This document shows, one piece after another, positions 1 to 10,100 of a stretch of 64,000 bases of DNA. Within the stretch, counting starts at the first letter, position 1; each line of letters starts with the position of its first letter. The notes under the pieces are model-generated. The model saw only the letters and a list, made by a program, of their open reading frames with translations, had not been told where the DNA came from and did not search any database. A program made the translations under genes and the position numbers. The stretch lies in contig MNCI01007684.1 in assembly GCA_015680685.1 (NCBI GenBank), forward strand, positions 126,653 through 190,652. The letters run 5' to 3'. Source of the stretch: Gnetum montanum. Its lineage: Eukaryota > Streptophyta > Gnetopsida > Gnetales > Gnetaceae.

Positions 1-350
1 TCTTCCTTCCCTCTTCTCTGTGGAGAACTACATGGCCCTGATTCTACGGTGGTCGTAGATATGTAGGCAGCCAAGACTAGATAGTTTTGGTGCGGTGCCA
101 TGCCACACCTTGTATTAGATCGTGAGGGATCTAGGGGTGAGGTACATTCCCTTGTAGGTGCATCGTCTCCCCTCCCATCGATGTGGTCTACAAGGTTGTG
201 TGTGTGCTTGTTTGCTTGGTTCTCTTCTTCTTGCACTCGTGAGATGCTTGCTTGTTTGAGGCGTATTCCCAGGTCTTCTGCTCCAGATCCATTGGATCTT
301 TGTGAATTCCTTGGGGTGCCGGGCAACGTTGGGGGCAACGTTGTTACACA
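1..350 (+). mobile_element. 3' part of an LTR (same family as 9540-10086 and 39195-39727)
   Basis: This segment aligns by eye along its length with 9700-10086 and 39340-39727. Shared landmarks are a 'gattctac.rtggt.rtagatatgtaggcagcc' block, 'ccttgta.tagatc', 'ccaaaggatct' and an end in 'gttacaca'. It lies at the window edge, so its 5' end is not visible, and no internal retroelement sequence follows it. It is probably a solo or truncated LTR. It is GC-richer and less decayed than the other two copies. Confidence 0.6.
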
Positions 351-437
351 AACTCATCTAACCATTCTAAAACTTAAATAATGATTCTAGAAAGGCAATA
401 TAACTAATGATTTAACATTCTTGACAGATGAGATGTA

Positions 438-952
438 ATATGTTGTAATTTCTACTTGGACCAGTAAGCTGATCAGGAATTTTCAGCAAGTTTGACAAAG
501 TTAATTGTTTTTAATCTGTTTTCTTTTAAAGTGGAAAATGATAAAATAAAAGAAATAACAATAATAGTGAAAACAAGGAGAATTCAGACATGCAAAAGTG
601 CAGGCGTATCCTTAACTACGATCGTAGTAAAACCACAGGATTCTTGAGATGGTCTCCATTGCTCACAAAATACAAAATAGAACGCTGTCCTCAAAGGTTT
701 GAAGAGAGAACCATGGGCTTCTATGGCTTGGAGGTCGTAATTGTAGAACCATTGATTTTTCTGTTCGGGAATTGAACTTGAAAAATGCTCAACGCGTGGA
801 TAGTATATACTTTGCCCCATGAACTCCTCATCATTATTCCCAAAAATACCAGCCATAGAATCCATTTCACAAATATAATTTAAAAAAAAAACATTATTGC
901 CTTATCTTAACGCGATCTGAAAATGCCACGCCACAGTGAACACTGTGATTAA
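438..952. repeat. Left arm of a large inverted repeat
   Basis: These roughly 515 bp are the reverse complement of 1365-1878, with no difference that I noticed; the two translated 93-codon frames are identical. The arm ends exactly at the single N at 953. The spacer 954-1364 is AT-rich and unique in this window. A third, diverged copy lies at 42430-42970. The arms could be a real palindrome or a scaffolding artefact. Confidence 0.9.
584..865 (-). CDS. Unrecognised 93-aa protein or first exon (copy 1)
   Basis: This 93-codon frame starts with MDSMAGIFGNNDEEF, has a middle portion with EQKNQWFYNYDL and AIEAHGSLFKPLR, and ends TPALLHV. I do not recognise the family. There is no signal peptide, no membrane segment and no metal-binding cluster. 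The composition (acidic start, aromatic-rich middle) looks like real protein and not a chance frame. The same frame occurs inverted at 1452-1733 and, broken, at 42590-42850, so it marks a dispersed duplicated gene or first exon. The ATG follows an A-rich stretch. The upstream sequence with 'ttcactgtggcgtggc' is also conserved in the third copy, which suggests that the promoter and leader were copied too. Function unknown. Confidence 0.4.
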   Translation of the reverse strand: MDSMAGIFGNNDEEFMGQSIYYPRVEHFSSSIPEQKNQWFYNYDLQAIEAHGSLFKPLRTAFYFVFCEQWRPSQESCGFTTIVVKDTPALLHV

Positions 953-953
953 C
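953..953. other. Assembly join (single N)
   Basis: A lone N sits exactly at the inner end of the left inverted-repeat arm. With the N at 1879 it delimits a 925-bp segment that may be a separately placed contig. Confidence 0.9.
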
Positions 954-1364
954 NATCTGAATTAAATACATTCCTAGTTATAAAAGAACTAAGCATCACG
1001 GTATTATTATCCTTTTGTTGGTACCTATTTATTGGCCGTCGTGAATATTTTGTTTTTGTTTTATTTTTTCAAACATCTTCAACATTTTATGAGCTTTCAG
1101 GCTCCCAGCTCTAAGGCTCCTAATGATTATATTTTAAAAAATGTTTTCTTCATTGTTCATTAACTACATTCAACCTTCAATTATCACAAAGTGTTAAGTA
1201 TCATGCCTTACATAGTATATGACAAACTGGGTCATTTTCATCCATCTCCTTGTAACCTGGGTCGCTGTGTATGATGACTAGACCGTTCTCGCCTATCGCG
1301 TAATTTTATATCGTTTGCATTTCTAATTAAATTTTGCGTAGCATGTTGTAACATGTTTTGGAGG

Positions 1365-1878
1365 TTAATCACAGTGTTCACTGTGGCGTGGCATTTTCAG
1401 ATCGCGTTAAGATAAGGCAATAATGTTTTTTTTTTAAATTATATTTGTGAAATGGATTCTATGGCTGGTATTTTTGGGAATAATGATGAGGAGTTCATGG
1501 GGCAAAGTATATACTATCCACGCGTTGAGCATTTTTCAAGTTCAATTCCCGAACAGAAAAATCAATGGTTCTACAATTACGACCTCCAAGCCATAGAAGC
1601 CCATGGTTCTCTCTTCAAACCTTTGAGGACAGCGTTCTATTTTGTATTTTGTGAGCAATGGAGACCATCTCAAGAATCCTGTGGTTTTACTACGATCGTA
1701 GTTAAGGATACGCCTGCACTTTTGCATGTCTGAATTCTCCTTGTTTTCACTATTATTGTTATTTCTTTTATTTTATCATTTTCCACTTTAAAAGAAAACA
1801 GATTAAAAACAATTAACTTTGTCAAACTTGCTGAAAATTCCTGATCAGCTTACTGGTCCAAGTAGAAATTACAACATA
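1365..1878. repeat. Right arm of the large inverted repeat
   Basis: Reverse complement of 438-952, ending exactly at the single N at 1879. In this arm the homology shared with the copy at 42.4-42.97 kb continues leftward to about 1266 ('tgtatgatga', 'ccgttctcgc', 'tatcgcgtaatttta'). The unit is therefore longer than the inverted arms. Confidence 0.9.
1452..1733 (+). CDS. Unrecognised 93-aa protein or first exon (copy 2)
   Basis: The same 93-codon frame as on the minus strand at 584-865, with an identical translation. The upstream region 1266-1451 holds the conserved leader ('ccgttctcgc', 'cgcgtaatttta', 'ttcactgtggcgtggc'), and this arrangement matches the third copy at 42.4-42.97 kb, so the plus orientation shows the fullest version of the unit. 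No TATA box or splice signal could be fixed with confidence. The frame may continue into a further exon that is not visible here, because sequence after 1879 is unrelated terpene synthase flank. Confidence 0.4.
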   Translation: MDSMAGIFGNNDEEFMGQSIYYPRVEHFSSSIPEQKNQWFYNYDLQAIEAHGSLFKPLRTAFYFVFCEQWRPSQESCGFTTIVVKDTPALLHV

Positions 1879-1879
1879 N
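1879..1879. other. Assembly join (single N)
   Basis: A lone N at the outer end of the right inverted-repeat arm. The sequence to its right (1880-2168) is downstream flank of the terpene synthase gene, and no terminal terpene synthase exon is recognisable in it. Confidence 0.9.
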
Positions 1880-2168
1880 GTCTATTATCACTCAAACCCT
1901 GTGTTGAGACCCATGAAAAATTGAAACAGACGGTTTTGTGAATATAAGCAGACCCTTTTCCAATGTCTAAATAATACAATGATGGAGGAGCCTGAAAGAT
2001 TCAGAAATTAGAAATCCTTTCCTCTACCGTTGATGTTAAAATTGAATTTCATTTGACATTCAAACATAAATAATCATTGAACCTAATGAAATATAGACAG
2101 AACGCCATCCCTGTCAAATCTTTTTTGGCCTAGACATGCAATGCTTTAATAAGTTGTCATTCAATTAC

Positions 2169-5100
2169 CTGATCGAAGCTGCGGTCAAGCTGGGGACCAT
2201 AGATGTCGTTGAGAATGCGAACAGTTTTAACACAGACATCTTCAAACTGGGAATTGAAGTGGGTAGTATCAATGTCGAATTTGCAGAGAAGCAGCTCTGC
2301 CATGGCAAAAATGATCCCATAACCGGAGCTTTGGCTTCCATTTTTGAGGTATTCCTGCATGTCCGGCAGCTCCGCTTCATTCTGTTTTGCCGCCTCTTCC
2401 CACTCCGCCTCTCTCTCGAACGATTCCACCATCGTTAGCCACTGTAGCAACACAGCTGCACATATAAGAAATATTCTTTCGCATTTGGAAAACGAAAAAA
2501 CAAGAAAGAAAATCCAATTAAGTTTCACAAATGCACGTCAACTTTAGATATATCATGTATACTTTCAATTTCACTTGCTGGGTTTCACTTTCACACACAT
2601 CCTTTCCATAGTGTAAAATCTTTAACTCGTGAAATTAACCTCAATTCCAGAAAATCGCTCTCTCTCTCTCTCACCTCAGTTCGAGAAAATATATATCTCT
2701 CTGGCTGTGAGTGCAGGTGACTGACTTCAGTTAACTGGGCGTGCATATATTTACAGAAAACTGAATCATCTAGAAAAAGGCAACGATCATGATTCTGATG
2801 GATAGTATCTAACAACATTTCTCTTAGACTCTTACCATGCTGCGCATATTCATCATGCACATCTTGAATTTTGGCTTGTAACTGTATTTGGAAAATACTT
2901 GTTCCAGGGTTTCCATTACGAATCGTAAGCCAATCGTGAAGGAGTTGGGCAGAGGCAGAGAATGGTTCTTCATGTTGCAGGTATCCCAGTCTGTGAAAGC
3001 TCTAGTCACAAGCCGCAGCTGTGGGAGCGTTGCAGCAGACGCATCATAGATGTCGTCCAGCACAAAGATGGCCGTGGAAGCCATGGCCAGTGCAATCCTC
3101 ACCTCTGCATATTCTTCGTCTTCTGGCTCGTCTAGAGCTGTTGCCATGACCCAGTACGATTCCATGTGTCTGCGTCTGAACATGTTGAGATTTGCTACGT
3201 CAGAGCCTTCCCACCACCTGTCAACAAATACATGATTTGTGATCAAAGACATTGTGTCTCTGTAATCCGTCTAATTTATCATGTCGATTATACATATGTT
3301 TTGGGTATACCTGTAATCAAATTAAAGTCAAATTATTGGGTACCTGCTAAACTATACCATCTGTACCTGCAAACTTCCTGGAGTTCCGCCTTCTGGATGG
3401 CCTGGATCGCGTTGAAATCCACCTTTGCCAATTCTAGCATCTTTGTGTCCAAGTTGATTGCCGTGCTGGGTTATTAAAATATAATTTCAGGGTAAGAAAT
3501 TACGAAAATAAAAAATTAGCAACAACAGAATTCGTTTAAGATAACGTTAACAAAATGTTTGAAGCAGTTTTTTTTTCAAACTAGCTATTTATCGCCCGCA
3601 GTCTGAGTGTTAGAATTCCTGCTGATCCCGGTAGAATCAGGCTGACTTTTACCATAACCTTTATTTTTATTAAAAAATCAAAGATTTTTAAAGTGACTTT
3701 TCTACTATTTTTTACACCCAAACGTTTGACGCTTTAAAGGCGGGTTTCAACTTTATACAGTAATTAAAAGAATTAACGATTTAATGACAAAACAATATAT
3801 GTGAGCAATTTATATTTTGTCGATGATTTAAATAGCAGGTAAATATGTTGGATTGGCATGTTTTGTGAAATTATAAATAAATAAGCAAAAAATTTAAAAG
3901 TAGCAAAAATATTACTAAATTTATTGATTTCTTTCTAAAAATAAAGTTTATTATAAAAGGCCTGCCGATGGCAAAATTTCTTACTGGTCACTAATCATGA
4001 AATTAGTGATTTATCATAGACTTAGAAAACTATGATGAAAATCAAGAAAGTAAATATTTTATGAAGTATTAACCAGTGTTTAAATAGTTGGAAAATATGT
4101 GGGGTCTACATGTTTCAAGAATCACAATTGTTAAGGCCAAGTTTTATTTAAAAATCGCAAAAATGATACCTAAATCTATTAATTTCTTTCTAAAAATAAG
4201 ATTTATTTAAAAGTAGTGCCCACTCAACGGCAAAATTTCTGAATCGGCCACTAATAATTTAATCAGTGATCTACCACCGAGTTAAAAAACATTTGAAGTT
4301 AAATCCAAAAATCTTACCACTGAGTCATTGACCATATTTGAAACTAGTAAAAACTAAAATTAAGAAACCACCATATTTGAAACCAGTAAAAATTAAAATT
4401 AAGAAGATTAAAAAACAATCCAAAGAACTCTTGGCACAAGGGAACAACAGGTAATAACTTTATTAATGTCCGGTGATAAGTTGTAGAGTTTATGTTAGTG
4501 GTATAGGTTGTAGCTTGGTAACCACAGATGTAGCTAGTTGAGTCATAAATTAAAAAAAGATCTCAAACCGATACCACATCAAATAGACGCTGCGTACACT
4601 TTGATGGAAAAATGGAAAAATTTTAAATGCTTTTGTTTCACAACCATTACCTCAAAAAAATGTGGTGCCCAAATTTATTTACAATGATAAATAAGAGAAT
4701 GAGAGGATTCGTACGAATCATATGGTGGTTGGGATGAGAAAATGGGAATGAAACACCGTGCCTGCCATCGTGGGGGAGTCCAAGCCCACGGATTTTCTAG
4801 CCAGTACTTCGCCTGCAAATTCAATATCTATCGTATTATTGACCATCACTGGAAAGCTGAAAAAACCACAAACAGTCAGCTTTCTGCGAAGATAATTAAA
4901 GCAAACCTCCGCTGTTAGACGTGAATGAGTTACTTGATTTTCTGTTGCAGAAATCCATAATTTCAACAGCCCAGTCGTGAAACTGTGCATGTTTTTTAGG
5001 ATCGTTTCTCCGGGGAACTGAACTGCTGAGGCTCTCAACACAGCCACTGTTGTTCTCGTCGCCTGCGCACTCTTCGAGCTCAACTCGGCTACGACTTCTG

Positions 5101-6071
5101 CTTTGCCAAAAACGCCTGCTCTCTCCAAAAGCATATAGCGATAAGTATCATGAACGAACAATTTTCAGAATGAAACGTTACAGAGAATTTCGAAAAGGGC
5201 TTCAGTTAAACAGAACAATGTTTTATGTTTACTTGAGTACTTACTGGGAGAGATGTCAGGGTATCCATGCACGCGCAGAAGCTCGAAGGCCAACGCCGTG
5301 TTTCGCACATCGATCTTGCCATGTCCGTCACGGATCTCTCCTTGATTCGCATTCCATGCTCTGTAAATGCATGGTTTACTTTTGTATACTACTAGACAGT
5401 TACCAAGAATTACCTATGGAAGACAAATGAAAACACTAGAATTTGCATGGGTAACGAGAACTAACCTAGCAATTGTGTCAAGATGCTGACGGATTTCCTG
5501 TTTGAAATGGCGAGAGATGCCAAGGCAATAGAGTTTGTCCGTTACGGAAAGTAGTCTGGACATATTATTATCAATGTTGGCCGATAATGACGTTTCCTTG
5601 ATCAACATTTTCCTCATTTCGTAGATGAGATAGTCCGAGCGTTCCGTTTGTCGTCCATGTCCCTAACGAAGAACGATCGGATGTCAGCAAGTTAATATTT
5701 CAGAAAGAAAACTGAATACGAACTACAGTAATATATAACAAAATCAAAGCAAAGCAGAAAATTCAACTACAGACAGAAAACAAAGTGCGAGCATTTTTCT
5801 CCATTTTTCTTGGGGTAAAGTGTTGAGCTGGAATTGATATGGGGATGCCTGGAGATGAAGCCGAGCAGTACTGAGATTAAGCTTCAATTGATAAGCGAAA
5901 TCGTGCTGGAAGGCCCCTACATGAAGATGAAGATGAAGATTATGAAAAAGAAGAAGCACAACTTCTCCGCAATAATTTGCTGATAATATTAACACGATGA
6001 TAATGACCGGCATTGAGAAGCATGCTGGCTTTGCAACTGCAACTAAGCCTTACCTGCATTGTTGCTTCCAT
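2169..6071 (-). CDS. Plant terpene synthase (class I), 3' end missing
   Basis: Ionises a prenyl diphosphate in a Mg2+-dependent reaction to make a terpene. Exons placed by GT/AG sites and family pattern: 6071-6054, 5662-5466, 5360-5245, 5115-4934, 4812-4715, 3465-3367, 3217-2836 and 2441-2169 (or starting at 2455). Phases agree at all joins for the 2441 start. About 454 residues result. Recognisable blocks are LLSVTDKLYCLGISRHF (alpha domain), NTALAFELLRVHGYP, a PWAW block, RWWEG, an RRR at the usual RxR site, DDIYD (about residue 290) and QEYLKNG.SSGY. The second metal site reads NDIYGPQLD, so Gly and Asp stand where Ser/Thr and Glu are usual. The start MEATMQ has no plastid transit peptide and no RRX8W, so a cytosolic sesquiterpene-type enzyme is inferred. 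The final exon (about 90-100 residues) was not found before the N at 1879. Product unknown. Confidence 0.85.
2658..2672. repeat. (TC)n microsatellite in a terpene synthase intron
   Basis: A run of about seven CT dinucleotides in the intron between the DDIYD exon and the last visible exon. Confidence 0.85.
3466..4714. other. Long AT-rich intron of the terpene synthase gene
   Basis: About 1.25 kb separate the exon ending at 4715 from the one starting at 3465. The donor is TTC|GTACGA and the acceptor CCCAG|CACGG. A loose internal duplication is visible: 'ttctttctaaaaataa' followed by 'ggcaaaatttct' occurs at about 3930-3985 and again at about 4190-4235. No transposon ends were recognised. Confidence 0.65.
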
Positions 6072-6126
6072 GCTTTGTTCTCGATCTGCGCTACTCTGGG
6101 CAATACCTTATGGCTTCAACTATATT

Positions 6127-6134
6127 TATTTATA
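6127..6134 (-). promoter_or_regulatory. TATA box of the terpene synthase gene
   Basis: TATAAATA on the minus strand lies 56 nt upstream of the ATG of the 18-nt first coding exon, leaving room for a short 5' UTR. That exon ends CAG|GTAAGG, a strong donor. This placement supports 6071 as the translation start in preference to the longer frame opening at 6013. Confidence 0.6.
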
Positions 6135-6139
6135 GCAAG

Positions 6140-7150
6140 ATTATTGGCACACAGCTTCTTCCAAATTGTGTTCACACGAATTTTGCCCCACACAAATGGA
6201 GACATCGTCCTCACATACATGAAATCTACCCAGAAAAACGGAAATCTACCCTCAAAATAATTTAGGGAGGATGCTGACGATGATGATTGATTCATTTAAC
6301 GCCAATGACAACATCCAACGGCTGCCGAGTTTTGATAAATGCGCAGACTTCTTCTATGGTCTGCGCTCTTGAGATGAGATTCGTAGAGGAACTAAACTCT
6401 GACCTTGGATATGAGAAAAAGCTTTATTTGGGTCTGACGTTACAGGGGGACTGGAAAATTAGCGAAACTTTAATTCTTTTTTTGCTAGATGAAACAAACT
6501 CCGACGTTTTTTAATAACTACGGTTTCAAACTTTAGAAACAAACACGTGAACATATAAATGTGTGGTTGCTATTCACTGGGGTATAATCTTGGAATCAAA
6601 GAATTGACTGATCCGCGTTTTTTTGGCAATGTCTGCAGGAGAGACTTTGTTTTGTTTTGCTTTAGCGTTCGGTCTTTAATTATTATAGTATGAACAGAAA
6701 ATTTCATGCGCCGTCCTGTGCTGTCTGCGCGTCATGGAAAAGTGGCCACCATTGTTTTGGACGCTTCTTTGTAAGACAATTCTCCCATAAAAATTGGGAG
6801 CCCGTACAAGTGGTGGATCACGTCTTTTACCAGTCTTCTGCATAATTGAAAAGACAAATTGATAAATAGAGAATTAGGTGTTGAGAGAAACGGGAAACTT
6901 TACGCATTTTGTCGTTTGTTAAAAAAATTATGGCACCCTAACCACAATATCATATCAGCAATATGAAATTAAACTTGTAATTTTATTGTGTCCACTACTA
7001 TTGAATAGTAAAAATATGAAAGCTATAAGTTTTGATAACATAATTAAAAAATTAGGAACAGTAACATTTAGCATAAATCAATTAAGTTTATAATTGTAAT
7101 ATTTCATCTATATTTAATGTATTTAAAAGTTAGACATGGTAAGAAAATGT
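6140..7150. other. Upstream intergenic sequence, no gene seen
   Basis: This is 5' flank of the terpene synthase gene followed by AT-rich sequence. A short open frame at 6287-6514 has no recognisable motif and was not called. No repeat structure or RNA gene was seen. Confidence 0.5.
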
Positions 7151-8300
7151 GGTATTCACTTTTAATGCTATTTGTAGGGCATAGTTGCATATGTATTCTC
7201 CACAAGGAACTTTGAGCCATCTATTTGTTTGAACTCTTAGACCATGAAGTCTCATTCCTACTCTACTAATTATGCATGCAAATCATAAGATAGAGTAGCA
7301 AATAAATAATTTTGCTTTGAATTAAAGACTTCCCCATACTGATCAACTAGAAATGTTTTTTCCTTGTAAGTTTCCCAAAGTCTTTGAAGTACGGTTTATT
7401 TTACCAATTGATGAATTTACTCAAGGTCAAAATAAAGAATGTGCTCTTGAATATTCCATTTACTAAGCCATAAAACTTCCCGATGAAGCCATCTTTTAGA
7501 CATCTTTTATCATTGTTTTCATCATCACCTTTTTAGATTATTTATCCAACAAGAATTTAGAAAGATTATGAGTGTAAGCTATAAATTGACAACTAGCTTG
7601 AACTTCTAAAGGCATCATTTTTGCTTCAAAAAGTGTAGTATAATATTGTATCACTTTCTTCATAGGAAAAGCTTTTGAATTTCTTCTATTTGTTTCCAAT
7701 ATTTATTTGATAGAGCAAGTTAGCACACCAATAAAGAATGTTTGGTTGAACAATGACATGATAATTCTGTTTTTGGATATTTCAAGCTAAAATAGATTTC
7801 TTTTTATATTTGTTTTTTAATGAAAATAGGGCTTTCATACCATTTGCAACTCTTTGAGTAATGTACTGATCTTATTCGTAATTGCTAGAATATTTTACGA
7901 CAACATATTTGTAAAAGGAAGTTATGTTCATTTGTTCATTTCCTATGGTAAAATTGTACATCCTAGTTTTTTGGACATTAATTTTCATTTCTAAACACTC
8001 ACAAAAGTCATTAAGAGTATAAAGTATTTGCTGCAATTCTTCCATTGAATTTAAAATTAAGATAAATGCATCAACATAGAGTAAGAGTCTTACAATACTA
8101 CTTCTAATTGTAATTGCAAATTATGTTGGTATTTTATGCATATACTCTTTAAGTTTATTGATGAAAAGCCCAATCAAAGTTGAAACAAGAGACACCCTTG
8201 TTTAATACCAAGGAAACTATTAAATAATTTTATCTCTTGACCATTTGTAAACTAAACTCATACCCTTTTTAAAGTTTTATTAATTAACAATAAAATAACT
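7150..8300 (-). pseudogene. LINE reverse transcriptase relic
   Basis: Read on the minus strand with several stops, 8240-7840 shows the order of a non-LTR retrotransposon RT. A GIKQGC block (usual GVKQGCPLSP) is followed by INKLKEYM, then LLLYVDAFILI (usual YADDIVLL), then EELQQILYTLNDFCE, then MKINVQKTR. Next comes a YKYVVVKYSSN block where YLG..F...G is usual, and ALFSLKN (usual KAxxALK). Sequence down to about 7150 looks like the degraded C-terminal part. The catalytic YADD has become YVDA, so the copy is dead. The endonuclease and the 5' part were not found, so the element is probably 5'-truncated. Confidence 0.65.
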
Positions 8301-8700
8301 ATTTGCTTAAATATGATTCAAACCAAAGCTCAAACTTATATAGACTTTGTCAGCTCATAGACCATACAAGGCTGAGTAGGAGATTCTACATAATACAAGT
8401 TACGATACTATGCATAAAAAGAAGCAAAGATAAAAGTGAAAAGAGGAATATAAATAAAAAGATGAAGAAAATTATATATAAAAAAAGAGAGACTGAAATC
8501 CTTCATAGCAATGTATAAACTTTAACCTCAAATAGCTTTTCTTTTAAAATGATCATTGCTAGTCCATCAAAAAGGACTTCAATTTAATGTTAAACAAGTT
8601 TTAAGATAACCATGTAAAAAGCCTACATGTTGCTTTTCATTTTGCAAACATTTAAGTCTACCATTATTTTTATATTACAATCTTTATATATTTTAACAGT
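8300..8700. other. AT-rich sequence, nothing recognised
   Basis: No motif-bearing frame, RNA gene or repeat was seen. The segment may be further decayed LINE sequence. Confidence 0.4.
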
Positions 8701-8704
8701 TTAG

Positions 8705-9035
8705 AGATAAAAATAGATAGAGGAAGAAATTAAGAATTTTCTCCTTTCTTGCAATAAGACTTGGATATGGTTATGAATGCCACTTGTAGTTAAGTTTTAT
8801 TATCACATATGGATAAGAAGAGACAAGTGGAAGAAATCAAGAATTTTATTTGTTCTTGCAATAGGACTTGGATATGGATATGAATCTCACCTATAGTTAG
8901 GTTTTACTATCACATGTAGATAAAAGGAGACATAGGAAGAAATGAAGAATTTTATCCTTTCTTACAATAGGACCTGGATATGGATATGAATCTCACTTGT
9001 AGTTAAGTTTTACTATCACATGCAGTCATAAGTAT
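8705..9035. repeat. Tandem repeat, ~106-bp unit, three copies
   Basis: The block 'ggaagaaat.aagaattt...cttgcaata.gacttggatatgg.tatgaat..cactt.tagtta' recurs with landmarks ('ttggatatgg') at about 8761, 8868 and 8974. The copies differ by scattered substitutions. No coding frame spans them. Confidence 0.8.
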
Positions 9036-9354
9036 ATGTCTTTGCCTTGTCTCAAATATGCATATGGAAGCCTATTCCCTACTACTCATTTATGAGAATC
9101 ATGTATAATGTAGACTTTAATCAATACACAAAGTTTAAAATATTTTTTCTATATCTATATAAATAGTTCATTTTATACGATGTAGCCTTTAGCATAGACC
9201 TTCTTAAGTCATGTCCATAAATCTTTAATATGATCCTTTGATATTTATTCATGTTTAACCATGTAATCCATCATCTATTCATTTATAAGTGTGACTTTAT
9301 GACCTTAAAAATAAATCACATTTATACTATTACTTATGATATATAATAATGAGT

Positions 9355-9411
9355 TGTTAGCCTAGTGGTAAGACTCTTGATTTGGAAAATCCAAGTTATG
9401 GGTTTGATTTT
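9355..9411 (+). mobile_element. tRNA-like head of a SINE (or tRNA relic)
   Basis: TAGCCTAGTGG fits the RNA polymerase III A-box pattern TRGCNNAGYGG. About 35 nt downstream, GGGTTTGATTTT resembles a B box (GGTTCGANTCC) with C-to-T changes. This spacing is normal for tRNA genes and tRNA-derived SINEs. The acceptor stem cannot be folded convincingly, so a SINE head is preferred over a functional tRNA. An A-run follows near 9470. Confidence 0.45.
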
Positions 9412-9539
9412 AGTGGTTAATACTAAGTTGTAAAGTTCTAACTTCAATATATGAGGTAAATATTGTTAAAAAAATGTTTCAAGTTCCAACAGACCTCCTA
9501 TTACTTCTCATATACATTAACCATATCATACTGTGAGAA

Positions 9540-10086
9540 AGCTCTTAAAATCAATGATTCCCTTGGTTCAGGGATGATAGAACACTTTGAATTGTCTATT
9601 CGTTGTATTCAAGTATTGGAAAACTGCTATGGCTTAATGGTTCCAAGGAACAATGGGGCCCTGTCCTGTTTGCCCATGTTTGTCCTTCATCATACCCTCA
9701 CACTAATAGAACTATGTGGGAATTGATTCTATAGTGGTTGCTAATATATAGGTAGCCTCAATTGCATAGTCTAGGTGTGACACTGCACTAAACCTATATG
9801 ATATTGTGAGGAGTTTGGGGGTAAGGCATCCTCTATATATACATAATCATCCTCTCATGAATGATGTTTACAAGGTTATTTGTTTAATTGTTCTTGATTG
9901 AAATCATAAATGTTCTCCTAGATACAAATACACAACTAAAGGGAATTGTATACATTGCATGCTCCCTTCTAAATAATTAAAGTAGACATATGCTTATATG
10001 AAGGCATAGCCCCTAGGTCTTCCACCTCAAATCCAAAGGATCTAAGGGAATTCCTTATGGTACTTGACAACATCTTGGTTCTTACA
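9540..10086 (+). mobile_element. 5' LTR (or its 3' part) of the outer, iMet-primed element
   Basis: Homologous to 39195-39727 and to 1-350. It ends 'cttaca' two bases before a perfect TGGTATCAGAGC primer-binding site, which fixes the LTR 3' end and the plus orientation. The 5' boundary is not clear. Homology with the right copy begins at about 9540, inside a coding-looking stretch, so either the LTR is long or a fragment of 3' internal sequence is included. Confidence 0.65.
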
Positions 10087-10088
10087 GA

Positions 10089-10100
10089 TGGTATCAGAGC
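10089..10100 (+). other. Primer-binding site, initiator methionine tRNA
   Basis: TGGTATCAGAGC is the standard plant iMet-tRNA primer site used by most Copia and some Gypsy elements. It directly follows the LTR end at 10086. Confidence 0.85.

Noticed and set aside
100-381. 93-codon plus-strand frame at the window start
   Set aside because: It lies inside an LTR homologous to two other LTR copies, where the frame is not kept.
5744-6013. Long minus frame as the first exon or transit peptide of the terpene synthase
   Set aside because: It ends without a fitting donor into the next exon. The 18-nt exon at 6071-6054 with a TATA box, a CAG|GTAAGG donor and correct phase explains the start better.
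6287-6514. 75-codon plus-strand frame upstream of the terpene synthase
   Set aside because: No recognisable motif, no repeat copies and no promoter signal; most likely chance.
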